Below, piece by piece: positions 46,582 through 56,721 of a DNA stretch of 64,000 nucleotides; the first letter of the stretch is position 1; the number at the start of each line of letters is the position of its first letter. Origin of the DNA: Selaginella moellendorffii (Eukaryota; Streptophyta; Lycopodiopsida; Selaginellales; Selaginellaceae); NCBI RefSeq assembly GCF_000143415.4, contig NW_003314295.1, positions 463,512 through 527,511 on the forward strand, in the 5' to 3' direction. The notes below the pieces were generated by a model, which saw only the letters and a program-made list of their open reading frames with translations, had not been told where the DNA came from and searched no databases. A program made the translations under genes and the position numbers.

Positions 46582-47001
46582 TCAGGGTTTCTTGGACGAG
46601 GCCTCCTCCTCCCGGTCGACCACGGCGTGGAGCAAGCTATCGTCGCCCACGACCATCTCCATGGGCGAGCTGCCGAGGCCGTCGGCCACGGCCAGCAAGA
46701 TCTGCTTGAGCTGCTCGCGGAACTCGGCGAGATCCACCTTGCCGTCGTGATCCATGTCGAACATCTCGAACGCCGACTGGTAGAGCGCATTGAGCTCCTC
46801 GGGGGTCTTGCTCACCGGGAATCCGCCCACAGTCTCGAGGAGATTGAGGCGCTCCAGCGCGACGCGGAGCTCCGAGCGCGAGAGGACGCCGTCGTTGTTG
46901 ACATCCAGCTCCTTGAACTGGGGATCCACGGCCTTGATCAGCGCCGCCTCGTCCAGCGCGAAGTTGCGCACAGCGTTTCCATCCAACAGCACCACGCCCA
47001 T
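46582..47001 (-). CDS. Small EF-hand calcium-binding protein
   Basis: The start MGVVLLDGNAVRNF (47001) matches the usual N-terminus of a conserved plant EF-hand family; an upstream in-frame Met at 47025 adds eight residues and is less likely. 139 residues. Two canonical 12-residue loops are visible, DVNNDGVLSRSE and DMDHDGKVDLAE, with all ligand positions filled. Between and after them the family's LLETVGGFPV, ELNALYQSAFEMF and ILLAVADGLGSSPMEMV blocks are present. Probably a cytosolic or nuclear calcium sensor. It is tail-to-tail with the PPR gene (67 bp between stops) and divergent with the F-box gene. Confidence 0.9.
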   Translation of the reverse strand: MGVVLLDGNAVRNFALDEAALIKAVDPQFKELDVNNDGVLSRSELRVALERLNLLETVGGFPVSKTPEELNALYQSAFEMFDMDHDGKVDLAEFREQLKQILLAVADGLGSSPMEMVVGDDSLLHAVVDREEEASSKKP

Positions 47002-47152
47002 CGCCAAAAGCACCAAAGCACACAAACCTTGAGAATCCTGGCCTCTTAACCGTTAGATAGTGTCGCTAATGCGAATATGCCCTAAATTTCGCGCCACGTG
47101 GCATTTAAAAAGTTTCCTTTGACATTTCTAGGGTTTGCCCGCGCGATTGGCT

Positions 47153-48763
47153 ATGGCGGAGGGGCAGCGAAGAGAGGTTTTGCTCGACGACGACACGCTC
47201 ATCGCCATTTTTCGGCTGCTGCTGCCGCGATCTCTTGCCAGATGCGCTGCGGTCTGCTCCCAATGGTGAGTCTCGATCGAAGCTTGCAGGAAATATGTCC
47301 CTGATCGATTCAATGCCTTGCTCCAGGCACAGGCTAGTAACTTCACAGCTCATGAAAGACGCATGCAGTAGACATGGGGGTTTAGTGTATAGCGATCCCT
47401 CGCGCTGCAAAGAGGCTATGATCAGAACGGAGCAGTTTGATCGACTTTTAAAATGCAACCCGAGAGTTCTTTCTTCTCAAGCTCACTCTGGCAGGTAAGC
47501 TCTATTTTTCCTCTTGTGATTTTCCAGCCCGAGGTTTCTCCAGAGTGAACTGCTGTCACTGGTCGATGGACACACTTGCAACAGGTTCCAGTGATAATGT
47601 AAGCTCGTCTAGAAAAAAATTTCTTACGTTTTCTTGCTTTTAATGCTTTATTTCATGGTGGCAGACTGTTAGTGTTTGGTCGATGGATTCCATGCAATGC
47701 ATGGAAGAATACAGAGTTCCAGATAGCGTCGCAGCTGTTAAGTTTGATGGAAGCAGAGTAAGTTCTCTAGTTGCTGGCCAATTCAAAGACTTCCATCCAG
47801 ATATTCGCAGCGGCTGGCAAGGATGTCCACATATGGAAACGTGGGAACCGCGAAACTCTTCGAGTTCTTGGAGGTCACAACCAACGCTTGCATTCTATGC
47901 AGTAAGCCTACGCTATCGAAGCTTGAAATGATTTTTCTTGATTGTTTTCCTTTCTGTTAGCTGCATCGATCCTGAGTTAGCGGTGGGCTGTGCGGATGGC
48001 ACAGTAAGGATTTTCGACATGTACACTGCTCGCTGCTCGATGCTCTTAAGGTGCGTTCCTTTTCGTTGAATGAAACTCTCAGACGTTCTTTGCAGGCACC
48101 ACACGGAAAAGGTAACGTGTATCAGATCTTTAAATAAGCCCAACGTACTAGTTAGTGGCTCCTATGACTGCTCCGTGCGACTATGGGATCCTTTGTCGGG
48201 GGAGAACGTTCGAAGCTACTTTCCGGCTTCTTCAGGTGCAGTCGCTCAACCCTTCGCAACTTCTATGAACTTGATAGCTCATCCCCTTACCAGCAGGCAT
48301 TTCCTGTCTTCATGTGGGAAAGGACAGGATTGAGCTCATCGTTGGAACTGTCTTGGGCGACATAGATTGCTTCGATATCCGGTACAATCTCTTCAACTGC
48401 TTGGTTTTCAGCTAGTTTCAACGTTTTTTCTTTTGTAGAGTCGGAGGCAGGCGGCCTTTGTGGTCTAGGCGCAGTGGTAACGGTCCAATCAACAGCATCC
48501 ACTGGCCAACCTATACACTCGACAATTCATGCATGATAAAGGCGATTCTGATCGGGGGAAACGATGGCAAGCTGCATCTTATCAATAGCGACACCGGCCG
48601 CACCTTTCGTACGTTTACGCGCGAGAGTCACTCTTCTCCAGTTTTATCAGCGAGGCTGGGACATACTCGGTTCGTGTCATGTCATGCCGACGGCACCGTG
48701 ACAAGGTGGATATTTGATCAAGGACGTACCCGCGTCGGCTTGGCCATCTGCCAAGCGTACTAG
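47153..48763 (+). CDS. F-box/WD40 repeat protein (At3g52030-like)
   Basis: Nine exons in phase: 47153-47265, 47327-47494, 47544-47598, 47665-47757, 47801-47901, 47961-48050, 48096-48235, 48294-48381, 48439-48763, giving 390 residues. The first exon carries a short F-box (LDDDTLIAIFRLLLPRSLARCAAVCSQW). WD40 blades follow: VNCCHWSMDTLATGSSDNTVSVW, AAAGKDVHIWKRG, AVGCADGTVRIFD, VLVSGSYDCSVRLWD. Family role: substrate receptor of an SCF ubiquitin ligase. Exon 3 must start at 47544; an earlier AG at 47527 or 47533 would shift the frame. It shares a 151-bp divergent spacer with the EF-hand gene. Confidence 0.8.
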
Positions 48764-49156
48764 ATCTAATCAACTTCGTTATCAAGGTAATACTCTCCTT
48801 GTTTTTTCTTGTTTCCTAACGCCAAATCATCCCAGACATTTCAACAGAACATGAAAATCCAGAGACTAGTCCGCTGCATTGCTTTCAAGCAAAGTTTCTC
48901 GGCTTTTCCGGTCTTTGGAATGCGCATAACTTTCCTGGAATCCTCGAACCGCACGACTGTTGTCTAGCAGCCAGCACCAGGTTCTCGTTTTCCTAGCAAT
49001 CTCTAGCACCTATTTTTTCTACTCTCCAGATGTGAGCGAGACAATGGCTTAACTTGAGTATAAGAGTCGCAACATGCATTGAAATAGCCAACGCTCAACG
49101 CTCAAACAATTATATGGGTACGCTTATGATCCGCCTTGTCTAATAGATCGACTAAG

Positions 49157-51052
49157 TTACTGCCTAGAAGGAAGTTTTACCGTACGTCGAGCTCCCAAGC
49201 TACCGGAAGAACGATCTTCGCTGCGACGATCGTGGAGTGTTGCTGTCTCACCCAGCCCCCACCGCCGCATGAAGGCCTCCGTCTCCACATCCTCCACTAA
49301 TCCAGCTCGCGTCTTCATGACGTGCGTGGTGGCTCTGTGGAGCTCGACCTCGGCAGCTTTCATGATGCACGCCAGATCCAGGTCGTCCTCTTTCTTCCAG
49401 GTCGGGACGAACGCCTGGAAGTCGACGGAGTCCATCGCCGGCTCTGGGCTGGAGGAAGGAAGCTGGAGCTTTGGAACCGGGGCGGCTATGGGGATGTAGC
49501 GCGTGGAGGCGGCGTCGCCTTCGTCCTCCTCTTCCGGGATGGGTGCCAGTATCCAGTTGCCTTCGTAGACTGGGGATCCCAGAGGCTCGGGGGATTGAGC
49601 GGACTCGTCGCCTTCTTCGAGCATCTTGAGGAACTGCCGCGCGACCGAGTTGGCCTCGTCGTAAATGTTAGTGGCAGAGCGGTCAGTGCTATCAGCGGCG
49701 TGGTCCTCATGGATCTTCGGTGTGACTTTGGCGATGGCAAGCTCCTTGCCCGTCTCTGCTATTGAATCCACCTCTTCCTCCGAGCCGGTTGAGTCGTCCA
49801 GGCTGTAGTCTTCTTTGGAGATCTCCACGGGCTCTTCGATAGTCGGCTTCTTCTCGCGTCGCTTTGATGATGCGTCGGAGGTGCTCTGGATCTGTGCTTG
49901 AACGAGGGAGCAAAGCATGGAGTCGAGGCGGCTGTCCGGGGCGGTTCTCAGGTCCTCCTCGTCTTGGTTGTGATCTTCGCCACCTTGGTCGTTGTCCGAG
50001 CAAGAAGACGAGCACGCCTCCTGCGCGAGGCCTGCGAGATCGGGCATCGACTTGAGCGACTCGGAGCGGGCAAAGAGCGTGGACGAGACGTTGACGAGGC
50101 CGCTGAGAGGACGGAGCCGCCGCCAGAGTGCTGGGCGATTGTGCTGCTGCTCGTTGGCGAATCGGCAGCTCTCGGTTCGGATGGATGGATTTGAAGGAGC
50201 TGGAACAGCGGTTGCCGCAGCATCGCCACCACCACCACTGCTTTTGGAGAAGTTGACAAACTCGTACCCAATGCTTGCGACCACACTGGCGCCTTTGAGG
50301 TTCTCGGAAGCGCTGATCACGAAGGCGGCAGTCCAGGCGCTCGAGGCGGCAAAGTCGGCGGTGTCGCCGATCGCGTCTGGGAGAATGCTGCCGAGGTCGA
50401 GCGTGAGCTCGCCAAGAACCGCCTGATCGAAGCTCGACACGATGAGCAGCCGGAACGACTTGGACACCGGGTGCTTGATGGCGTGCGGCGAAGCCCTGGA
50501 CGCCCTCACCTTGGAGTGGAGATGGAGCGTCTCCTCGAATTCAACGCTGCCATTGAGAGCTCGCGACGCCAGAGTCTTGGAAGAACGCGCCTTGCGCAGG
50601 CAGTGGACCTCGAGGAGGATGCCGTGCGTGAGGTAGACGGGGAGATCGCGAATGGCGTGGATGTGGATGGAGAAGACGCAATCGAATGCCCGGTAGTGGA
50701 AGAAGCGCCAGCCCCAAAACCTCTGCTGCTGCTGCTGCTGCTCCTGCTGCCGAATCGGATGATCCTTCTTCTTGCTGTTCTTCGCGTTGTTCTTCGCGAT
50801 CTTTGGCTGCTCAAAACCCTGGGAGTGCGTGAGATATCGCCTCCATTCCCCCGCCTCGGGCCTTGGCGCTGCGTCTTTGCCTGCATTGTAGCTCACTGGC
50901 CCCGATCGCGACTGGCTCGCCGCGGCCTTCGATCCGGGCGGCTTGAGCAGCCTCGAGCTCGGCTTCTCGGTCGCATCAAACATCCTGCCCATCTCCCTGC
51001 CGAAATACCCAGCTCCAAACATCAAGAAAGTGCCGCCGCTGTCAAGAAACAA
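49157..51052 (-). CDS. NT-C2 domain protein, PMI1-like
   Basis: Intronless, up to 631 residues (in-frame Met at residues 12, 21 and 24 are alternative starts). After a basic N-terminus and a Gln run, the NT-C2 fold begins: FFHYRAFDCVFSIHIHAIRDLP, GILLEVHCLRK, NGSVEFEETLHLHSKV, SKSFRLLIVSSFDQAVLGELTLDLGSIL, AASIGYEFV-like. A second conserved element, EANSVARQFLKMLEEGD, matches the segment after the C2 domain in PLASTID MOVEMENT IMPAIRED1. Family role: chloroplast and nuclear positioning, membrane or actin association. It is shorter than Arabidopsis PMI1 (about 840 residues). The CAG-encoded Gln tract may be length-variable. Confidence 0.8.
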   Translation of the reverse strand: MFLDSGGTFLMFGAGYFGREMGRMFDATEKPSSRLLKPPGSKAAASQSRSGPVSYNAGKDAAPRPEAGEWRRYLTHSQGFEQPKIAKNNAKNSKKKDHPIRQQEQQQQQQRFWGWRFFHYRAFDCVFSIHIHAIRDLPVYLTHGILLEVHCLRKARSSKTLASRALNGSVEFEETLHLHSKVRASRASPHAIKHPVSKSFRLLIVSSFDQAVLGELTLDLGSILPDAIGDTADFAASSAWTAAFVISASENLKGASVVASIGYEFVNFSKSSGGGGDAAATAVPAPSNPSIRTESCRFANEQQHNRPALWRRLRPLSGLVNVSSTLFARSESLKSMPDLAGLAQEACSSSCSDNDQGGEDHNQDEEDLRTAPDSRLDSMLCSLVQAQIQSTSDASSKRREKKPTIEEPVEISKEDYSLDDSTGSEEEVDSIAETGKELAIAKVTPKIHEDHAADSTDRSATNIYDEANSVARQFLKMLEEGDESAQSPEPLGSPVYEGNWILAPIPEEEDEGDAASTRYIPIAAPVPKLQLPSSSPEPAMDSVDFQAFVPTWKKEDDLDLACIMKAAEVELHRATTHVMKTRAGLVEDVETEAFMRRWGLGETATLHDRRSEDRSSGSLGARRTVKLPSRQ

Positions 51053-52067
51053 CAGCTTACCGCGGCGATCGCAAAGAAAGAATGGTCAGCTCATGGCGCG
51101 GGCGCGCGCGCGCTGGCATGGAAGCGAAGAACCCTAAAATCCTCTCCCCACCACTCTCTGAATCAATGCAGCACACCGGCACTAAATCTTTGTTTTCTAC
51201 TTCAAAATACCGGTAGCGCGGGATATGGGTTTGATCCTCGAGGGCCATTTATTCCAACGCCTGGCAAAATCTGGGCCGTTGATCTGCCAAGGCCAGAATT
51301 TAGAGTAACTTTGCCGCATTTTTAAAAAGTCACACTCCATTTTTAGGGCTCTTGCCCATGAGCCTCTAGGGTTTCAATTCCTTTGAGACAAGAATCCACA
51401 GCGCCTTGGAGCGGCCGTGGGCGCCGCGATAGATCCGCTCTCGCAACTCGAGGTACTGTAAATCCTCCCGTGCTCTCTCTGTTCAAGGTCGAATTTTTTT
51501 CTTTCTTTCTTTCTTTTTTTCTTTCGTTTTCTTTGGTCCGGCCCTTTCGTGAATTGCCCCGATCTGCGAGAATTTTGCCTTGTTTTCCTTAGCTCGACAA
51601 AATTGCAGGGCTGCATGTCCGCTACTTCTTGAGTTTTCTAAGAGTTTGTAAAGTTAGCGGAGAAAAGCAATTGGGCAAACACCTTGTGTTTGTTCCTGTG
51701 AGGCGGAGGAAAAAAAAAAAAGACCCTACAAAGCACGCTGGGAAAAATGCTACTGGATATCAAAAACTGTGTATGAGACACATACTGGAGAAAGATCCTC
51801 TTATTTTACCTGAAAACTTCGATCTCGATCGACTCTTTGCTTTTTTCTTGTGAGTGTGCCTTTTGTGAGTGTGCCTGGTGTCATTACTTCTTTGACTATC
51901 ACACCACTGTTCTCTCTCGTATTGCTTGCTCGCTTGCTTTGCGTGCTGGAGCTTGAGTGTGGCTTCAGTGTTCTTCGTTTTGCTTTGCTTCGTTTTTCTG
52001 GTTCCTCGTTTTTAATGGTTGTTGACAGTGGCATAGTTGTATAACAGGTAGTGAAATCTCTCTCAGA

Positions 52068-53384
52068 ATGCCAAAGGATAAAAGTAGCAGCACTTTCTCA
52101 AATAAGTCTCATGATTTGTTTTACAAGCCTTACTCGACAACGCGGGGGGCATCGCCCAAGCAGGAGGACACCGCCGAGTGGGAGGACGTGACTTGCCCGA
52201 TATGCATGGAGTCACCCCACAACGCAGTGCTCCTCCTGTGCTCCTCCTCGGACAAAGGCTGCCGCCCCTATATGTGCGATACCAGCTATCGCCACGCAAA
52301 CTGTCTAGACCAGTACATCAAAGCTCACGCGAAAGCTCAGTCACCCAGCAACGCCAGCGTCAACACCTTCATCACCAGCGGCGGCGGCGGCGCATCTCTG
52401 AACTCACCGGCTGCTCGCTCCGCCGCCACCTCCGCCGCTAGAGGACCGACAGACATATCCGGACATATCGAGCTATACAAGGCTTGCAAAGGCTTGGAGC
52501 TCGTGTGCCCGCTGTGCCGGGGCAAAGTTAGCGGCTGGAAGGTGGTGGAGAGAGCCCGGCAGAAGCTCAACGTGAAGCGGCGGGGCTGCGCTCACGACTC
52601 GTGCGCGTACGTCGGGGCTTACGACCAGCTGCGCAAGCACGCCAGATATGTGCATCCTTACGCTCGCCCCTCGGAGGTTGATCCGGCTCGCCAGAGGGAC
52701 TGGTGGCGGCTCGAGAGCCAGAGGGACTTGGGCGACGTTTTCAGCACCATCCAGTCGGCGATGCCGGGGGCGACCATCGTCGGGGACTACGTGATCGAGG
52801 ATGGCGACGAGGAGGACGAGGAGCGGGACGAGGAGCACGAGCACGAGTTCGATCTGGAGCACGAGCACGAGGACGACGACGACGACGACGACGACGACCA
52901 GTTCCACGACAACAACGCTGGCGTTGGCGGTGGTGGCAGTGGTGGCGGTGGTGGTGGTGGCGGCGGCGGCAGCGGTGCTAGCGGCTCGCCCGTCGCCGGT
53001 GTGGACCGCAACTTGTGGACGATGCTGTTTCTCTTCCGAGTCTTTGGGGGATCGTCGTCTTCGTCCTCTGCCGCTAGCAGCCGAGATCATCACACGAGCA
53101 GCAGCGGTGGGAGCAGCCACTCTCATCACCAGCAGCAGCAGCAGCATCGCGCTCACGGCGGCAGCAGCCGCCAGCAGCATTACCAGCCCCGTCACCGCCA
53201 TCACCTCGGTGTGGCTCCGCCGCCCAGGAGCTACCGAGGAGCCACATCGCCATACTTTGCGCCCCGTGGTGGTGGAAGCTCCTCGAGCGGCAGCAGCCGC
53301 GCTGCGATAATGGATCGCAATAGGACGACGACTTCGTCTTCGTCATCGGCGTCTAGAAATCGACGCCGGAGCCACCATCGCTGA
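52068..53384 (+). CDS. DUF1644 zinc-finger protein
   Basis: 438 residues in one exon; an intron in the 5' leader is likely (51390-52045; acceptor near 52050). The DUF1644 signature is complete: CPICMESPHNAVLLLCSS..KGCRPYMCDTSYRHANCLDQY, then LVCPLCRGKVSGWKVVE, then the Cys/His segment RGCAHDSCAYVGAYDQLRKHARYVHP. The rest is low complexity: Asp/Glu/His runs, a Gly run, Ser- and His-rich stretches and a basic end. Family members are RING-like proteins involved in stress responses in grasses and other plants. The Gly, Asp and Ser runs are encoded by near-perfect trinucleotide repeats. Confidence 0.85.
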   Translation: MPKDKSSSTFSNKSHDLFYKPYSTTRGASPKQEDTAEWEDVTCPICMESPHNAVLLLCSSSDKGCRPYMCDTSYRHANCLDQYIKAHAKAQSPSNASVNTFITSGGGGASLNSPAARSAATSAARGPTDISGHIELYKACKGLELVCPLCRGKVSGWKVVERARQKLNVKRRGCAHDSCAYVGAYDQLRKHARYVHPYARPSEVDPARQRDWWRLESQRDLGDVFSTIQSAMPGATIVGDYVIEDGDEEDEERDEEHEHEFDLEHEHEDDDDDDDDDQFHDNNAGVGGGGSGGGGGGGGGGSGASGSPVAGVDRNLWTMLFLFRVFGGSSSSSSAASSRDHHTSSSGGSSHSHHQQQQQHRAHGGSSRQQHYQPRHRHHLGVAPPPRSYRGATSPYFAPRGGGSSSSGSSRAAIMDRNRTTTSSSSSASRNRRRSHHR

Positions 53385-53527
53385 GCAAAGACGAGAGCAA
53401 AGTTCTTATTTCTTCCTTTTTTCAAATCAAATAGCCCGCCCAAGGGTATATTCCACTTCTCTGCTTTTTTGAATTCAAATCACCCGCATATTCTATATCA
53501 TTTTTAGGGTTCTTGGGGCTAGGGTTT

Positions 53528-56089
53528 ATGGCGACCGCGATCTCGTGGAGCGCGCATTCTCCGCCTCTCCCGCAATGCGGCGTCTCGATCGGAGTGTTTC
53601 GAACGTCCCGAGCAGGGACATCGGCTTCGGCGGCGGTGGCGCCGTCCTGTGCCACTGGTGCCGACGAGATTTTCAGCGTGCGCGGTGCCGAGGAGGCGTC
53701 CAAGCAGATCGAGACGAGAGTCGCCAAGCTGGTGAGTGCCTTCTCGTCGCCGGGGGGGAAATCACAGGATCTGGAGGGCGTAGCGCTGTGTCCTCGTGTG
53801 GCGGGGCGTGTCCTAGAGAGGATGTCCGACCCAGATGCCGCGCTGCGCTTCTTCCACTGGGCGAGCAAGCAGCAGGGCTTCGATCACAACGTCTACACCT
53901 ACAATCGCCTGTTTGAGGCGCTGCTGCGGGCTCGCCGGATCGATGAGACTTGCCACATCCTTAAGAACGGGTGGCCTCCCGGGATCACGCCCAACGTCTT
54001 CACGTATGCTGTGGTGATCCAGAGCCTGTGTAAGTCCGGGGATCTGGACAAGGCTTGCGAGCTCCTGGAGGAGATGAGAGAATCCGGGCCCGTCCCAGAT
54101 GCCGCGATTTACAACTTCGTCATCCATGCTCTCTGCAAGGCCAGGAACACCGCAAAGGCTCTCGACTACTTTAGAAGCATGGAATGTGAAAAGAATGTGA
54201 TCACGTGGACCATTATGATCGATGGCCTCTGCAAGGCAAATCGCCTACCCGAGGCCACCACCTATTTCGCGAAGATGAAGAAGAAAGGTACTGTGCCTAA
54301 CGAGTGGACTTACAATGTGCTGATCAATGGATTTTGCAAGGTACACAAGGTGCACAGAGCCTACTTGCTGCTCAAGGAGATGAAAGAGTCGGGGCTTGCT
54401 CCAAATGTGGTGACTTACAGCACGGTTATCCATGGATTCTGCCGGCAGACAAAGGTTGACACGGCTTACAAGCTCTTCCGGCAAATGGTGGAGAACGGCT
54501 GCATGCCAAACCTTGTGACTTACAACACGCTGCTCTCGGGGCTGTGCCGCAATGGGCTCATGGACGAGGCTTATGAGCTCTTGGACGAGATGAGGGAACG
54601 GGGGCTCCAACCGGACAAGTTCAGCTATGACACCCTCATGGCTGGGCTTTGCAAGACTGGGAAGATCGATATGGCTTTGAAAGTCTTCGAGGATAACAGC
54701 AACGGTGATTGTCCTCCGGACGTTGTAGCTTACAGCACTCTCATCGCTGGGCTTTGCAAGACTGGAAGGCTTGACGAGGCTTGCAAGCTCTTTGAGAAAA
54801 TGCGAGAGAACTCCTGCGAGCCTGACGTTGTCACTTTCACGGCACTCATGGATGGACTGTGCAAAGGGGACCGTTTGCAAGAGGCGCAACAGGTTTTGGA
54901 GACGATGGAGGACCGGAACTGCACTCCCAACGTGATCACTTACAGCAGCCTGATCGACGGGCTTTGCAAGACTGGCCAGGTGCGAGACGCTCAAGAGGTT
55001 TTCAAGAGAATGATAGTCCGGGGCATTGAGCCAAACGTGGTGACTTACAACAGCTTGATCCATGGCTTTTGCATGACCAACGGGGTAGACTCCGCACTTT
55101 TGCTGATGGAAGAGATGACAGCAACAGGGTGCCTTCCGGATATCATCACCTACAACACACTTATTGACGGACTTTGCAAGACGGGAAGGGCGCCGGAAGC
55201 GAACAGGCTGTTTGGAGACATGAAGGCCAAGTTTTGCAACCCGGATGTTATCACGTACAGCTGCTTGATCGGCGGGTTTTGTAAGCTGGAGAGGATCGAC
55301 ATGGCTCGCACGTTGTTCGACGACATGCTCAAGCAGGCAGTCCTCCCCGATGTCGTCACTTTCTCGACACTAGTGGAAGGATACTGTAATGCTGGACTGG
55401 TGGATGATGCCGAGAGGCTTCTGGAAGAGATGGTTGCCAGTGACTGCTCTCCGGACGTGTATACTTACACAAGCCTGGTCGACGGCTTCTGCAAAGTCGG
55501 AAGAATGGTGGAGGCGCGCAGAGTTCTCAAGCGAATGGCCAAGCGGGGATGCCAGCCCAACGTGGTGACTTACACCGCTCTCATTGACGCGTTCTGCAGA
55601 GCTGGGAAGCCGACAGTGGCTTACAAGCTGTTGGAGGAGATGGTTGGCAACGGCGTCCAGCCGAACGTTATCACGTACAGGAGCTTGATCGGTGGCTTCT
55701 GTGGGACTGGGGACCTGGAAGAGGCTCGCAAGATGCTCGAGAGACTGGAGCGCGACGAGAACTGCAAGGCGGATATGTTCGCGTACCGGGTGATGATGGA
55801 CGGGCTGTGTAGAACAGGGAGAATGAGCGCAGCTCTGGAGCTTCTCGAGGCCATCAAGCAGAGTGGCACGCCTCCTCGCCACGATATCTATGTGGCGTTG
55901 ATCAGGGGGCTGTGCCAGGGGAAAGAGCTCGGCAAAGCCATGGAAGTTTTGGAAGAGATGACGCTCTCGAGGAAAAGCAGGCCAAATGCCGAGGCTTACG
56001 AGGCGGTGATCCAGGAGCTAGCGAGAGAAGGGAGGCACGAAGAGGCAAACGCGCTCGCAGACGAATTACTTGGTAACAAAGGCCAGTAA
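53528..56089 (+). CDS. P-type PPR protein, Rf-like
   Basis: Intronless, 853 residues from the ATG at 53528 (MATAISWSAHS), which begins a Ser/Ala-rich organelle-targeting-like leader. About 20 tandem 35-residue P motifs of the form VVTYNTLIxGLCKTGRxDEAxxLFxxM, very regular. No E or DYW domain. P-type proteins of this kind stabilise, cleave or promote translation of organelle RNAs; the close spacing and regular repeats resemble restorer-of-fertility-like PPRs. The 3' half is duplicated at 62326-63477. Confidence 0.92.
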   Translation: MATAISWSAHSPPLPQCGVSIGVFRTSRAGTSASAAVAPSCATGADEIFSVRGAEEASKQIETRVAKLVSAFSSPGGKSQDLEGVALCPRVAGRVLERMSDPDAALRFFHWASKQQGFDHNVYTYNRLFEALLRARRIDETCHILKNGWPPGITPNVFTYAVVIQSLCKSGDLDKACELLEEMRESGPVPDAAIYNFVIHALCKARNTAKALDYFRSMECEKNVITWTIMIDGLCKANRLPEATTYFAKMKKKGTVPNEWTYNVLINGFCKVHKVHRAYLLLKEMKESGLAPNVVTYSTVIHGFCRQTKVDTAYKLFRQMVENGCMPNLVTYNTLLSGLCRNGLMDEAYELLDEMRERGLQPDKFSYDTLMAGLCKTGKIDMALKVFEDNSNGDCPPDVVAYSTLIAGLCKTGRLDEACKLFEKMRENSCEPDVVTFTALMDGLCKGDRLQEAQQVLETMEDRNCTPNVITYSSLIDGLCKTGQVRDAQEVFKRMIVRGIEPNVVTYNSLIHGFCMTNGVDSALLLMEEMTATGCLPDIITYNTLIDGLCKTGRAPEANRLFGDMKAKFCNPDVITYSCLIGGFCKLERIDMARTLFDDMLKQAVLPDVVTFSTLVEGYCNAGLVDDAERLLEEMVASDCSPDVYTYTSLVDGFCKVGRMVEARRVLKRMAKRGCQPNVVTYTALIDAFCRAGKPTVAYKLLEEMVGNGVQPNVITYRSLIGGFCGTGDLEEARKMLERLERDENCKADMFAYRVMMDGLCRTGRMSAALELLEAIKQSGTPPRHDIYVALIRGLCQGKELGKAMEVLEEMTLSRKSRPNAEAYEAVIQELAREGRHEEANALADELLGNKGQ

Positions 56090-56175
56090 AGAGAGATTGT
56101 AATCACAAATCCTGAATATTGTGTGAATACTATAGATGTTCTCCTGGTATGTTTCCTAAGGCTTTTGCAGAAATC
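55007..56175 (+). repeat. Duplicated segment, copy 1 (partner 62326-63562)
   Basis: From the codons for RMIVRGIEPN to past the stop, this sequence is repeated at 62326-63562 with about 5% differences. The homology continues past a unique insertion (56182-56638) into the terpene synthase gene (56645 onward, matching 63562 onward). So the repeat unit is the PPR 3' half plus the terpene synthase, separated by about 7.3 kb. Confidence 0.85.
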
Positions 56176-56181
56176 AACAAC

Positions 56182-56638
56182 AGTGGCCTTAAAACTTATG
56201 TTCCATACCACTCATTTGCTAGCGATAAGTCAAAGCCTATATATCCATCGTGTCATAACAGAATGTCATTTACTTTTTCAACCCGTGAGAATTGTAGATC
56301 TCGTTAGCAAAAATTATTCACAAGACCCTAGATCACATCCATAATAGATGGATCACCAGCATCACTTTTTCACCTCATTGTTAACTTTCAATTTTTCCGT
56401 AATGATTCCTTTGAAAGTGATAAAAATGATTTCATTATTCTCAATTGTAAATCATAAATTTTTCTTTTTCACTTTGTCTTGGTTTTAGTTATGTTCCAAT
56501 TTTTTCTTAGCCTTATGTATATTCATTTACATACTACACGAACAACCAAAGGTTCCCACTTATTGTACTAATTCATTCTTCGCCTTATGTAGATTCAACT
56601 ACGTGCTACATGAATAACACGAGCAACACAAGCAAGAG
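56182..56638. repeat. 457-bp insertion between PPR and terpene synthase
   Basis: It is absent from the second copy, where the flanks join directly at 63560. It is bounded by AACAAC at 56176-56181 and 56639-56644, as expected of a target-site duplication. AT-rich, no ORF. It contains a direct repeat of about 45 bp (cttagccttatgtatattca and cttcgccttatgtagattca, about 70 bp apart). It may be a small non-autonomous transposon; deletion in the second copy is the alternative. Confidence 0.5.
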
Positions 56639-56672
56639 AACAACCATTCAACTGTTCAGTTTCTATTTTTAT

Positions 56673-56680
56673 TTATAAAG
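56673..56680 (+). promoter_or_regulatory. TATA box of the terpene synthase gene
   Basis: The sequence ttataaag lies 41 bp before the ATG at 56722. The following ccctctttca and the ttcatggct start context are conserved in the second copy, where the box is TATAAAAG at 63602-63609. Confidence 0.5.
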
Positions 56681-56721
56681 CCCTCTTTCACAGTTTAAAG
56701 TTCACATAAGACTCTTCTTTC

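Noticed and set aside
47494-47544. Apparent frameshift in the F-box/WD40 gene
   Set aside because: The AGs at 47527 and 47533 put the next blade out of frame, but the AG at 47542-47543 restores the frame exactly (GGC AG|A GTG AAC), so the gene is intact.
52473-53204. 243-codon minus-strand frame rich in Val and Ala
   Set aside because: Antisense of Asp, Gly and Ser codon repeats in the DUF1644 gene.
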